NCBI GenBank assembly: GCA_927417275.1
Contig: CAKMJV010000043.1
Span: 1-60,250, forward strand
DNA from: an uncultured Clostridia bacterium
Lineage (GTDB): Bacteria > Bacillota > Clostridia > Peptostreptococcales > Acidaminobacteraceae
Reading direction: 5' to 3'
DNA: 60,250 nt
Notes under the pieces: generated by a model
Told to the model about the DNA's origin: nothing
Databases searched by the model: none
Seen by the model: the letters and a program-made list of their open reading frames with translations, nothing else
Shown here: positions 26,982 through 35,964 of the stretch, one piece after another
How the letters are laid out: each line of letters begins with the position of its first letter
Position numbering within the stretch: position 1 is the first letter of the stretch
Position numbers and translations under genes: made by a program

Positions 26982-27431
26982 TTAGACATACTTTATATAG
27001 TCGCCATACCCTTCATCTTCTAGATCATCAAATGAAACAAACCGAAGCGCCGCGCTGTTGATGCAATACCGCATGCCACCAGAGCTTTCTGGACCATCAT
27101 CAAACACATGCCCAAGATGGCTGTTACTGATCTGTCCTCTCACTTCAATACGGTGCATCATAAAACTGGTATCTTCTCTATATTTAATGGCTTCTTTCAT
27201 AATGGGTTTAGCAAAACTTGGCCATCCACAATTGGATTCAAATTTATCACGTGAACTAAATAAAGGTTCGCCGGTAATCACATCGACATAAAGGCCTTTT
27301 TCAAAATGATTCCAATACGCATTTTCAAATGGATGCTCAGTACCGCCCATTTGTGTCACTTGAAACGCCAATTCTGTGAGTTCACTTTTTATTTGCTCAT
27401 CTGGGGGTTTAGTAAAACGCTCTTTACTCAT
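26982..27431 (-). CDS. msrB: Peptide-methionine (R)-S-oxide reductase
   Basis: 149 residues from the ATG at 27431 (AAAGGAG upstream, better than GTG at 27440). MsrB fold: ESNCGWPSF with Cys68 (likely resolving Cys), SHLGHVFDDGP, and the catalytic MRYCINSAALRF with Cys123. The zinc CxxC pairs of many MsrBs are absent, so this is the zinc-free form. It reduces the R-epimer of methionine sulfoxide in proteins with thioredoxin. No msrA is next to it. Confidence 0.95.
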   Translation of the reverse strand: MSKERFTKPPDEQIKSELTELAFQVTQMGGTEHPFENAYWNHFEKGLYVDVITGEPLFSSRDKFESNCGWPSFAKPIMKEAIKYREDTSFMMHRIEVRGQISNSHLGHVFDDGPESSGGMRYCINSAALRFVSFDDLEDEGYGDYIKYV

Positions 27432-27514
27432 TTCATACACTCCTTTTGTCTTTATAGGTTGTCTTTTATATTTTACCCAATAGAAAATTTCACAAACTCA
27501 TTATAAAAAAAGAA

Positions 27515-27556
27515 TTGACATGTTTGTATCTATTGTATATATTGTATATATACAAT
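27515..27556 (+). promoter_or_regulatory. Promoter and operator of the GntR-ABC operon
   Basis: TTGACA (27515-27520), 17-base spacer, TATATT (27538-27543). A perfect palindrome ATTGTATATATACAAT (27541-27556) overlaps the end of the -10, an arrangement expected for a repressor site. The first gene is a YtrA-type GntR regulator, so autoregulation is likely. Confidence 0.75.
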
Positions 27557-27591
27557 ATTGTTAACTATCCTGGATGATGAGAGGTGAAAAT

Positions 27592-27966
27592 GTGACCATT
27601 AAAATTAGTAATGCGCTGGGTCAACCCATTTACGACCAAATCGCTTCTCAAATAAAGCAATCTATAATGAGCGGAGAATTGGTTGAAGGTGAAATGCTAC
27701 CCTCTATGCGTTTGCTTGCAAAAGAGTTGCGAATTAGTGTGATCACCACAAAACGCGCTTATGAAGAGTTAGAAAATGATGGTTTTATCGTTTCGGTGGT
27801 GGGAAAAGGTAGTTTTGTCGCTGCAAAAAACATCGATTTTATGCGAGAAGAACAATTAAAAAAAGTAGAAAGACATTTGATTCAAACGGTTGAGAGTGCG
27901 CAAGCATGTGGTCTGGACTTGGGCGAATTGGTGGAAATGCTTTCGATGATTTACAAAGGAGAATAA
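27592..27966 (+). CDS. GntR-family (YtrA-like) transcriptional repressor
   Basis: 124 residues from GTG at 27592, seven to eight bases after GAGAGGTG; an ATG at 27574 is upstream of that site. Winged HTH at about 10-75 with GEMLPSMRLLAKELRISVITTKRAYEELENDGFI and VVGKGSFV wing. The C-terminal part is short, as in YtrA. These regulators control adjacent ABC exporters, often responding to cell-wall antibiotics. It starts the operon with the ATPase and permease below. Confidence 0.9.
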   Translation: MTIKISNALGQPIYDQIASQIKQSIMSGELVEGEMLPSMRLLAKELRISVITTKRAYEELENDGFIVSVVGKGSFVAAKNIDFMREEQLKKVERHLIQTVESAQACGLDLGELVEMLSMIYKGE

Positions 27967-27968
27967 AC

Positions 27969-28817
27969 ATGGAATACGCATTGGAAATTAAAGGACTCAC
28001 GAAATCCTATGGTGATTTTGTACTAGATGCGGTTGATATTAGACTGCCAGGTGGTTGTATCATGGGATTCATCGGGGAAAATGGGGCTGGTAAAACCACG
28101 ACCATAAAACTGATTTTAGATTTGATCTTTAAAGATGAAGGATCTGTATCAATTTTGGGTTACGAAGGGGATAATACCTATAAAATCGTAAAGGAAAACA
28201 TCGGCGTGGTACTGGATGAATGCAATTTTCCAGAGGTGCTTAACGCAAAAGAAATCAACATGATTATGAAAAGAATCTATAAAACGTGGGATGTAAATAA
28301 GTTTTTAGGCTATTTAGAGCGTTTTAATTTAAATGTGAAGAAGCAAGTAAAAGAATACTCGCGCGGGATGAAAATGAAGCTTGCCATCGCGGTTGCATTA
28401 TCACATGACTCTAAAATACTCATACTTGACGAGGCGACTAGCGGTTTAGACCCACTGGTAAGAGAAGAAATTTTGGATGTTTTTTTGGAATTTATACAAG
28501 ATGAGTCGCATTCGATTTTTATGTCCTCACATATCATTAGCGATCTAGAGAAAGTTTGCGATTACATCACTTTAATCCATCATGGCAAGTTGGTTTTTTC
28601 CGCGCCAAAAGATGATTTAATTGAAAAATTTGTATTGCTCAAATGTTCTGAGAGCGAACTTGCAGATTTACCACCAAATGCAATCTACGGCATTAAGAAA
28701 AACAGTTTTGGCGTTGAAGCATTGGTAGAGAGACGCGTGGTTTCTGATGAACATGTTGTGGATCGCGCAAACATTGAAGACATAATGATTTATCACATTA
28801 AGGAGGTCAGTGCATGA
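27969..28817 (+). CDS. ABC transporter ATP-binding protein (ABC-2 type)
   Basis: 282 residues from the ATG at 27969 (AAAGGAG upstream; a longer frame from 27906 overlaps the regulator). Walker A GENGAGKTTT, Q-loop region, signature EYSRGMKMKLAIA (a degenerate LSGGQ typical of these YtrB/BcrA-like subunits), Walker B ILILDEATSGLDP. C-terminal extension typical of ABC-2 exporters. Its stop overlaps the permease ATG by four bases. Confidence 0.92.
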   Translation: MEYALEIKGLTKSYGDFVLDAVDIRLPGGCIMGFIGENGAGKTTTIKLILDLIFKDEGSVSILGYEGDNTYKIVKENIGVVLDECNFPEVLNAKEINMIMKRIYKTWDVNKFLGYLERFNLNVKKQVKEYSRGMKMKLAIAVALSHDSKILILDEATSGLDPLVREEILDVFLEFIQDESHSIFMSSHIISDLEKVCDYITLIHHGKLVFSAPKDDLIEKFVLLKCSESELADLPPNAIYGIKKNSFGVEALVERRVVSDEHVVDRANIEDIMIYHIKEVSA

Positions 28818-29425
28818 TTGGACTTTTTATTAAAGACTTACTCAACTTAAAATCACAGTTACGTTTTATTTTGCTGTTACTAGGTGTGTACGGTCTGATA
28901 GCGATTACCAATGATAATTCTGCCATGCTCGGTGCGATTATCGCGATTATGGGTGTGATGATTCCCACTACAGCACTTAGTTATGATGAAAAAGCGAAAT
29001 GGGATAAGTATGCACTATCCATGCCCTTATCCCGTACAGATTTAATCTTGAGTAAATACCTGCTAGGCATCGCATTTTCACTTGTTGGATTCATCTTAAA
29101 TTTTTTAATCAGTTTATGGATCGGTTTTACTTCTTATAAAGAGAGTTTGATTTTAAGCATGCTGTTATTAAGTGCCGGCTTGTTTTTTCTCAGTTTCGTA
29201 TTACCGCCGATGTTCAAATTCGGTGTTGAAAAAGGTAGAATCGTAATGATGCTTTTGATTTTTTCTCCAACCCTCTTTTTACTCATACTTAAGAATATGA
29301 ATGTTAAGTTGCCAAGCGCGGATCTAATAGAAAAATTTTGGTATATTCTACCTGCTTTTAGTGTTTTGGTTTTATTCGCATCGATCGCTTTATCTGTAAA
29401 GATATACAGTAGAAAAGAGTTTTAA
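28814..29425 (+). CDS. ABC-2 transporter permease
   Basis: 203 residues, six hydrophobic segments; the ABC-2 (ABC2_membrane-like) block TTALSYDEKAKWDKYALSMPLSRTDLILSKYLLG is diagnostic for permeases of this class. GGAGGT upstream. Third gene of the GntR-ABC operon; exported substrate unknown. Its stop overlaps the convergent lysS stop by four bases with no terminator between. Confidence 0.88.
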   Translation: MIGLFIKDLLNLKSQLRFILLLLGVYGLIAITNDNSAMLGAIIAIMGVMIPTTALSYDEKAKWDKYALSMPLSRTDLILSKYLLGIAFSLVGFILNFLISLWIGFTSYKESLILSMLLLSAGLFFLSFVLPPMFKFGVEKGRIVMMLLIFSPTLFLLILKNMNVKLPSADLIEKFWYILPAFSVLVLFASIALSVKIYSRKEF

Positions 29426-30981
29426 GAGGCTGTGAGTAAGCGCACCATTTGCTCCTTTTCCACGATTTGAATTAAAATGCCTATTTGTGGTCCAGAGCGT
29501 TGTCCCAACACCAGGCGGTAAATGATTTCAAAAAACCTTTTTTGTAATTTCCGACGCATGTTGGGATCTTCACCCTGAACGATGTCGTAAGCTCGTGTCA
29601 CCGCTTCTCCAGGTAATAGGTTTTGTGATTCGATTAAATCCTTAAAGGCTTCTACCCATATGCGCTCTTGTTCATTAAGTGTGCTGTAAAAGTAGGAATT
29701 AAACGTGTCCTGTATGGTGGTTAACTGTCTGTTATTAATGTTTTTGAGCCAATAAGTGGCATGGTCGCATTTCTGTTCGAATGCGCTACGAATATGCGTA
29801 TCTGAAAAGTCATATTCTGAAAGCAGCTGCATGAGTAATTGTCTATCAAAATTGAGAAGCGGCAAAGTGGAGACGATGGTCGAAAACTTTGGCGCTTTAT
29901 GCATATGACTTTGTAAGCCGCCTGATAAAAGCATCGTTTCTTGAAGGTCTTCATCGAGTGCTTCAAACTTATCTAAGTAGCGTTCGTATTCTGTATAGTA
30001 TCGGATGACATCTTCATCGATGCCGATGTCAAATGCAACATTGGGTTGATATTTTGCAAACATAAATAAGATGATTTCTTTAGGATAGATTTTTAGCAGT
30101 TCAAGCGGTGTGATGAGATGCCCCGTTGAACTGGACATCTTTGCTGAATTGCCTTTAATACCGATAAATTCATAGGGTACATAGTGCGGTGCAGGGTACG
30201 AAAAAATGTCTTTTGCCACATGTGTGGATACGGTAAAACTGCCATTTTCAGAAGAGTGATCCCGGCCCCCTGGCTCAAAAGCAACGGACTCATAAGCCCA
30301 GCGCATGGGCCAATCCACCTTCCAAGTGAGTTTGATGCGGTTAAATCCTTCCAGTTCTGCATATTCGTTATGTCCACATGCACACTTATAATGGATTATA
30401 TCCGTTTCTTCATCATATGAAATGGAAGTAATGGTGTCTTTATTACAGGCGCGACAGTATAAATTAATGGGGTAATATGTCGACCGTTCATCAGGACTTC
30501 CCTCTTGTGTTTTATACCCCGTGATGATGTCGTATATTTCGCCACGTCGAATGAGTGCCTCTCTAATTTGCTGCGTATAAAGGCCACTTTCATAGGCAAC
30601 TGTTTGATAGATCATCTCAGGTGCAATATCAAAAAGTGCCAGTGTTTCCTCAAAGGCTGCTTCGAAGTGTGCCGCATAAGAATCATGACAACCAAATGGA
30701 TCGGGCACTTTACTATAGGGCATACCGATGCATGCGTTTAGAGCGTCATCCATGCCAAAAGGCACCTTTCTAAAGCGATCATAGTCGTCCCATGAGAAAA
30801 TAAAGCGCACAGGCACGCCTTTTTCAGCGATGGCCTTTGCCACAAAGTAAGTGGTGATGATTTCTCTGAAATTTCCGATGTGAACATGTCCAGATGGACT
30901 AATACCAGAAGCGCATACAATCGCTTGTTCACCTGAATGATTTTTGATCAGCCAATCTGCCGTTTGATTTGCCCAATGCAT
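29422..30981 (-). CDS. lysS: Lysyl-tRNA synthetase, class I
   Basis: 519 residues, the length of class I (archaeal-type, LysK) LysRS. Nucleotide-binding motifs SGISPSGHVHIGNF (HIGH equivalent) and KMSSSTGH (KMSKS equivalent) are clear, with the Cys-rich pair CRACN and CACGH (zinc knuckle) in between, typical of this class. It charges tRNA-Lys. RBS GAGGAGG, ATG at 30981. It is preceded by a full T-box leader. Class I LysRS in a Gram-positive is known but uncommon; no class II copy is in this window. Confidence 0.95.
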   Translation of the reverse strand: MHWANQTADWLIKNHSGEQAIVCASGISPSGHVHIGNFREIITTYFVAKAIAEKGVPVRFIFSWDDYDRFRKVPFGMDDALNACIGMPYSKVPDPFGCHDSYAAHFEAAFEETLALFDIAPEMIYQTVAYESGLYTQQIREALIRRGEIYDIITGYKTQEGSPDERSTYYPINLYCRACNKDTITSISYDEETDIIHYKCACGHNEYAELEGFNRIKLTWKVDWPMRWAYESVAFEPGGRDHSSENGSFTVSTHVAKDIFSYPAPHYVPYEFIGIKGNSAKMSSSTGHLITPLELLKIYPKEIILFMFAKYQPNVAFDIGIDEDVIRYYTEYERYLDKFEALDEDLQETMLLSGGLQSHMHKAPKFSTIVSTLPLLNFDRQLLMQLLSEYDFSDTHIRSAFEQKCDHATYWLKNINNRQLTTIQDTFNSYFYSTLNEQERIWVEAFKDLIESQNLLPGEAVTRAYDIVQGEDPNMRRKLQKRFFEIIYRLVLGQRSGPQIGILIQIVEKEQMVRLLTAS

Positions 30982-31011
30982 AAGGAACCTCCTCTTAATT
31001 TTAAATATAAA

Positions 31012-31305
31012 AAAACTCCCGCCTCAAGACTATGTGTCTTGAGGGCGAGAGTTAAACTTCCGCGGTACCACCTCATTTTGTCGTATAAAAAAACGACCTC
31101 TTCAAGCACGGCGAAAAATTCGCGAATACTCTATCCAGATAACGGTGGAGACCGTTGCATCATCCTCCACAAAATTGTGGATTCCATGCAATGCTCTGAG
31201 TTTTTTTTCACCTAATCGACTATTTCTCCTTCTCAGCACCAGGAGTTCTCTGTAAAACGTCTTATTAGATTACTCGTCTCTTCATAGCAATTACTTATAA
31301 ATAAT
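31012..31305 (-). promoter_or_regulatory. T-box leader of lysS, Lys specifier
   Basis: On the minus strand: stem I begins near 31300, with an AG-bulge/terminal loop block (ACAGAGAACTCC ... GGTGCTGAGAAGGAG), then GTGAAAAAAAACTC whose AAA triplets (plus positions 31201-31208) suit a lysine specifier. The conserved T-box sequence AGGTGGTACCGCG is at 31061-31073. The terminator is CTCTCGCCCTCAAGAC paired with GTCTTGAGGCGGGAG (31014-31050) followed by seven T. Uncharged tRNA-Lys should favour the antiterminator and raise lysS expression. Confidence 0.93.
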
Positions 31306-31331
31306 GATTTAAATGAATTATAGAGGATGAA

Positions 31332-31781
31332 TTAATATTTGTCAAGTAGCATTTCTATGTGTGGGATATCATCTTCCAAATAGATTTCAGATACCGTTTC
31401 AAAACCGAGGGAACGATAGAAATCGATTAAGTAAGCTTGTGCTGAGATGCGTATAGGGGTTTGACCAAAGGTCTCTTTTACATGTTGAATGGCTTTTTCC
31501 ATAAGGGATTTACCGATTTTTAAAGCTCTTTGATCAGGTGATACCAAGACGCGTCCAATCGACACCTCATCATAAGAAACACCAGGATCCAATATTCTTA
31601 GGTAGGCGACGATTTTATGTTGTTCGTCTTTAGCATAGAGGTGAATGGCTTTAAAATCCTTGTAATCCAGTTCTTCATAGAGACACTTTTGCTCGATGAT
31701 AAAGACGTTGATTCTCAACGCAACGATGTCATAAAACGTTTGAATATCTATATCTTCAATACGGTTTGTAAACCAATTCAT
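31332..31781 (-). CDS. ElaA-like GNAT N-acetyltransferase
   Basis: 149 residues. N-terminal segment RINVFIIEQKCLYEELD, which is diagnostic of the ElaA subfamily, followed by a GNAT core with VSIGRVLVSPDQRALKIGKSLMEKAIQ (acetyl-CoA pyrophosphate loop) and IRISAQAYLIDFYRSLGFE. Substrate unknown. A leftward TATAAT lies near 31810 upstream. Confidence 0.9.
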   Translation of the reverse strand: MNWFTNRIEDIDIQTFYDIVALRINVFIIEQKCLYEELDYKDFKAIHLYAKDEQHKIVAYLRILDPGVSYDEVSIGRVLVSPDQRALKIGKSLMEKAIQHVKETFGQTPIRISAQAYLIDFYRSLGFETVSEIYLEDDIPHIEMLLDKY

Positions 31782-31870
31782 ATAGAGCCCCCTTTTTTTT
31801 TAATTATTATAACATATTTTTTGGTTTGACTCATTCGGCATATGATGTTATGTTGTAATTAACAGTTTTT

Positions 31871-31887
31871 TGTCACATAAATGTAAC
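31871..31887 (+). promoter_or_regulatory. TGTCAC/TGTAAC direct repeat upstream of the cyclase gene
   Basis: TGTCAC at 31871-31876 and TGTAAC at 31882-31887, again 11 bases apart as in the repeats at 20890-20906. It lies 36-52 bases before the ATG at 31923. Possibly the same factor; not proven. Confidence 0.3.
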
Positions 31888-31922
31888 ATAGATAAACCAT
31901 TCAATGATAGATTGAGGTACAT

Positions 31923-33350
31923 ATGTCTTTAGAAGTAAACAGACTAGAAGAACTTAGTAACCGTGATTTTGAAGTGATTAATCGACTGATTAATATGCCG
32001 ACAATCGTATTTAATCATCATCGCGCGATTTTCGTAAACGATGCTTTTGAAACGATGATGGGTTATGATGTCGAGATTATAAATGATTTAGGACTTGAAG
32101 GTGTAGTCGTCGAGCAATATGTTAAACGATTTTATGCTTTTTTGGAGCGTGCAACCACTGGTGTTAATTTTAGCGAGCAAGGTGAGTTGTGTTTGCGTTC
32201 TAAAGAGGGGATGCCATTTTGGGTGGAGTACAAGTCGCGCCTTGTTTCATACGAGGGAGAAGTCTATCTGCTTGCACATCTAATGGAAATCAATGAGAAA
32301 AAGAAAACGCAAGAAAATTTATCGAAACTGGTTCGTCTTAGAGAGTCTATGTTGGAGGTCACTCAGTCCATCGTTCAGTCGGCAGATATAGCGGAACTTT
32401 ATGACCTTATACTTGTGAATGCCATTAAGTCTATTCCTCACGCAAAATTGGGAACGATTCTATTATTAGATGGCGATCAATTAAGACCCGTTGCGCAATG
32501 TGGATTTGATCCAGCGAGTATTACAGAGTTCACATTACCAATTGAGTCACTATTTCTATATAAAGCCATCGGTCCATCACTTGATCGTACGGCTAAAATA
32601 GATGATTTGATTGAGTTCTGCGACTACTATAAAATTCAAACATTAGAGGGTGAAGCCTTTATTCGATCGACCATATCAGCCCCTATTTTTGTTAAAGGTA
32701 AATTTTTTGGGTGTGTGAATATTGACGCAACAGAAGTTCATGCATTTGATGAAGATGATGTGAAGATGATGTCGTTTATTAGAAATAATGTGGAAATCGC
32801 CATTTCGAATAAACTTTTATATGAGGAAAAAGCGTATCTGTCGAAGTATGACAGTTTAACGCAACTCTATAATCGTCACTATTTTGAAGAAATGTTTATG
32901 CTTATAAAAGAGCGTGCATATCGATACAACGAACGTTTTAATCTCGTGGTATTTGATTTAAATGGTCTAAAGGTAACGAACGATGAACATGGCCATATCG
33001 CAGGTGATGAAGTGCTAAAGTTTTTCTCTAAATCATGTAAATCGCTTATTCGAAAGAGTGATGTTTTAGCGCGCTATGGTGGAGACGAATTTGTCGGTTT
33101 GTTTTTTAACTGTAACATAGATAAATTAAGAAGGCGCATTGATGGTCATTTAAAGTATTTAGATGAAAATCCTATACGGTTTCACGACGAAGCTTTTAAA
33201 TGTTCCTATAGTTATGGCATTTCGGCCTTTGGTCAAGATGGGCATACTTTAGAAGAACTATTTAAAGTAGCAGATGACCGTATGTATCAAAATAAATTGC
33301 GCTTTAAATTGGGTTTTGATTTCATACACACATTTGAAGAAAGCATTTAA
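31923..33350 (+). CDS. Diguanylate cyclase, PAS-GAF-GGDEF
   Basis: 475 residues, cytoplasmic. PAS domain about 5-135, GAF about 145-300 (VNAIKSIPHAKLGTILLLDG, FFGCVNIDATEVHAF), GGDEF about 305-475 with the intact signature ARYGGDEFVGLF and an inhibitory I-site RKSD five residues ahead of it. It should make c-di-GMP from two GTP, with product feedback. No membrane segments, so its signals are cytoplasmic. First of several GGDEF genes in the window, 12 bases before a small membrane protein gene. Confidence 0.93.
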   Translation: MSLEVNRLEELSNRDFEVINRLINMPTIVFNHHRAIFVNDAFETMMGYDVEIINDLGLEGVVVEQYVKRFYAFLERATTGVNFSEQGELCLRSKEGMPFWVEYKSRLVSYEGEVYLLAHLMEINEKKKTQENLSKLVRLRESMLEVTQSIVQSADIAELYDLILVNAIKSIPHAKLGTILLLDGDQLRPVAQCGFDPASITEFTLPIESLFLYKAIGPSLDRTAKIDDLIEFCDYYKIQTLEGEAFIRSTISAPIFVKGKFFGCVNIDATEVHAFDEDDVKMMSFIRNNVEIAISNKLLYEEKAYLSKYDSLTQLYNRHYFEEMFMLIKERAYRYNERFNLVVFDLNGLKVTNDEHGHIAGDEVLKFFSKSCKSLIRKSDVLARYGGDEFVGLFFNCNIDKLRRRIDGHLKYLDENPIRFHDEAFKCSYSYGISAFGQDGHTLEELFKVADDRMYQNKLRFKLGFDFIHTFEESI

Positions 33351-33361
33351 AGGAGGCAACA

Positions 33362-33850
33362 GTGGAAAATGGATTGATGACCTATGGATTGGTTGCATTG
33401 GTATGTACTTTGATCATCATAAATGATTTGAGAAAGAGAATCTTTTCAAAGGGCGATATATTATATCGGATCAAAGACACGCGTCGCTCTCGAATTATTT
33501 TTTTTGTTCTCGGACTAACACTCCCCATTATTATCATTATGGCTGGTTTTACGCTGGATTACAGCATCGAGTTGCGTTTACTCATATTGGTAATGGGCAT
33601 AGAGATGACGATTTTATGGGCACTGATTCAACTGGGCGACACTTTAATTACGAAGACCCATGCGGGTAAAGTTTGGTATACGCGATTTTCTTTGACAGAG
33701 TATTATTTCGTGCTGGAGCAAAAGGGCGAGATGTATTTGGTTTTTAAGAAAATTAATGCGAAGCGACAAGAAATGATGAAAATTAATGTTGAAGATCGAA
33801 GTGCTGTAGAGGAGATACTGCGTACCCTTGGCATAAAGAAATTGAAATGA
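33362..33850 (+). CDS. Small membrane protein, unknown
   Basis: 162 residues, GTG start with GGAGG upstream. Three hydrophobic segments (about 5-20, 44-62, 70-92) then a basic cytoplasmic domain (VWYTRFSLTEYYFVLEQKGEMYLVFKKINAKRQE). I do not recognise the family; the tail resembles DUF5673-like C-terminal domains. Likely cotranscribed with the cyclase 12 bases upstream and ends at a hairpin. Confidence 0.75.
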   Translation: MENGLMTYGLVALVCTLIIINDLRKRIFSKGDILYRIKDTRRSRIIFFVLGLTLPIIIIMAGFTLDYSIELRLLILVMGIEMTILWALIQLGDTLITKTHAGKVWYTRFSLTEYYFVLEQKGEMYLVFKKINAKRQEMMKINVEDRSAVEEILRTLGIKKLK

Positions 33851-33876
33851 TTACAAAAAAATAAGGAATATTCAAA

Positions 33877-33904
33877 AAATGCGTTACAAACGCATTTTTT
33901 TTTG
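33877..33904 (+). terminator. Terminator of the cyclase operon
   Basis: AAAATGCGT-TACAA-ACGCATTTTTT with nine T in the downstream arm. Confidence 0.85.
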
Positions 33905-34023
33905 ATACAATAATTTTGTATGAATGTGTTTATTTTTAAAAGTTTAATGTTTAACAAAGAGATATAATTTTAAACTTTTATAAAACACTTAACATATAAA
34001 AAATTTAATTAAGGGGTATTATT

Positions 34024-35826
34024 ATGGTAAAAAGAATTAAAGCTTTAGTACTTGCTGCTGTATTGGTTCTTACTTTAGTAGCAGCTCAAGGACAAATGTT
34101 CCCTACTTATGCAGCAGATACAACGACTTCTGCTTCACCAGCATGGACGACAGAGCCAGTGACTCAACCAGCAACGCAACCTGCTACAAAAGCACCAACG
34201 ACACCAACAACGCCTGCAACACCAGAAGCACCTGCTGTTTCTGATTTTGCGATTCCTACCATCACTAGAGTTTTATACTTTGGCACATCAGGTCCTGATG
34301 TAGCATCACTTCAAACGTATTTAACAAAAGTAGGTTATGAGTTAGAAGCAGATGGTATGTTCGGTAATTTGACGCTTTCTGCAGTTAAAAAGTTCCAAAC
34401 AAAAGCTGGTTTATCAGTGGATGGTTATGTAGGTAAAATCACAAATGCTGCATTATTTGAAGCAGCAGGCGGAACAGATGTTATTACTACAGCTTCACTT
34501 GTAAACGACATTGATGCTTTCAAAGCTGGAATTAGCACTGAAGGTAAATGGATCGTTTCAGTTTTAAAAGATCTTGTATCTGAAGAAGAATTGGTTCTTG
34601 ATGGTACATTCTTAAACGGTAAAAAAGATAAAGTGACTGGCGAAGACGTGATCCAAAGAAAAATTTCGCTTTATACACAAGATGCGGATAAAAACGTAAT
34701 TGATAGATTTACTTTAACAGCACCAAAATTAACAGTAAACAGCCCGAACGCTAGAATTCAAAGCGGTACTTTCGTAGGGGACGTAGTTGTTAATGCTATT
34801 GACTTTAAACTTGTTGATGCAACTGTAGAGGGTAATATTTATGTTACGACTCAAGAAGCAAAAGATTCATTAAATATCGACGCGAAATCAAAAGTTACTG
34901 GCGAAGTGATCTTAATGCAGCCAGATGTGGTTACTAATGCATCTTTAGTGGATACTGCTGAAGCGTTTATTAATGGTATTTCTGAAGAAGGCACTTGGAT
35001 CGTTTCTACAGTTAGAGACATCGTAATCGATGAGCCACTTGTACTTGCTGGTGAGTTCACTTACAGAGATGCTCTAAATAGAAAAGTTGCTCTTTATTCT
35101 CAAGACGCTGAAAGAAATGTTACAAGAAGATTTACTTTAACGGCACCATCATTAACGATTGAAAGCCCTAACGCTAGAATCCAAGGCGGAATCTTTAAAG
35201 GTGATGTTTACGTAAATACACCAGATTTCAGATTGGTTGATGCTACAGTAGATGGTAACGTATACTTCATGACTGAAGAAGCAAAAGCTGGATTTAATGC
35301 GGATGCTAAAAGTACGATTACTGGTGAGCAAATTTTAACGGAATTAGATGCTGTTGTTACACCTTCATTGGTTAGAACAGAAGAAGAATTGTTAAAAAAC
35401 ATCGCTGCTGATGGTACTTGGATTATCTACTTTGGTAATGACATAAAAACAGATGAAAACCTATTCTTATTAGGAGAAACATCTTATAACGATACTGTTC
35501 AAAGAAAAATCGCACCATACAGCCAAGATGATAAGAGAGTTGTTACGAGAAGATTTACTTTAACAGCGCCAACGCTTGTTATCAAAAGCCCAAATACGCG
35601 TTTTGAAAAAGGCGATTTCTATGGTGATATCTACGTTTCAGCGCCAAACTTCAGATTAAACGTTGCAAAAGTTTATGGTGATGTTTATGTAACGGCTGCT
35701 GCAACTGGATTTAAAATGGACAAAACGATGGTAGAAGGTAATATTTATTACGCAAACCAACGCGTTTTAGATGCTGCGATTATCGATGCGGATACTACGG
35801 TATCTGGCGTTCAAGAAATTCAATAA
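34024..35826 (+). CDS. Peptidoglycan-binding surface protein with three beta-repeats
   Basis: 600 residues. Signal peptide about 1-31 (AYAA cleavage), Thr/Pro-rich linker (32-75), PG_binding_1 domain (about 80-148: RVLYFGTSGPDVASLQTYL ... VKKFQTKAGLSVDGYVG), then three copies of a roughly 140-150-residue unit starting near residues 153, 302 and 443. Each copy has a SLV...GTWIVS block, an RKI-LYSQD block, an RRFTLTAP block and SPNARI-G-F-GDVYVN strand repeats, suggesting right-handed beta-helix-like stacks. Codons look like a highly expressed gene. It may coat or cross-link the wall; no sorting signal. Flanked by two diguanylate cyclases. Confidence 0.82.
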   Translation: MVKRIKALVLAAVLVLTLVAAQGQMFPTYAADTTTSASPAWTTEPVTQPATQPATKAPTTPTTPATPEAPAVSDFAIPTITRVLYFGTSGPDVASLQTYLTKVGYELEADGMFGNLTLSAVKKFQTKAGLSVDGYVGKITNAALFEAAGGTDVITTASLVNDIDAFKAGISTEGKWIVSVLKDLVSEEELVLDGTFLNGKKDKVTGEDVIQRKISLYTQDADKNVIDRFTLTAPKLTVNSPNARIQSGTFVGDVVVNAIDFKLVDATVEGNIYVTTQEAKDSLNIDAKSKVTGEVILMQPDVVTNASLVDTAEAFINGISEEGTWIVSTVRDIVIDEPLVLAGEFTYRDALNRKVALYSQDAERNVTRRFTLTAPSLTIESPNARIQGGIFKGDVYVNTPDFRLVDATVDGNVYFMTEEAKAGFNADAKSTITGEQILTELDAVVTPSLVRTEEELLKNIAADGTWIIYFGNDIKTDENLFLLGETSYNDTVQRKIAPYSQDDKRVVTRRFTLTAPTLVIKSPNTRFEKGDFYGDIYVSAPNFRLNVAKVYGDVYVTAAATGFKMDKTMVEGNIYYANQRVLDAAIIDADTTVSGVQEIQ

Positions 35827-35843
35827 ATATTAGATTTTAATGG

Positions 35844-35883
35844 TACCTCTTAGTGATCAAAATCACTAAGAGGTATTTTTTTT
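35844..35883 (+). terminator. Terminator of the repeat protein
   Basis: TACCTCTTAGTGAT (35844-35857) pairs with ATCACTAAGAGGTA (35862-35875), then eight T. Confidence 0.92.
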
Positions 35884-35964
35884 ATAAAATTTAAGCAAAT
35901 TACTTAATTGTTTCATAGTTGTTAACATGTTATAATATTTTTAAACATTGAAGTTGGGGGAACT

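Noticed and set aside
33905..34023. c-di-GMP riboswitch upstream of the repeat protein, and in the other surface-gene leaders
   Set aside because: The conserved GEMM core was not found by reading; only AT-rich inverted repeats are present. A covariance search would be decisive.
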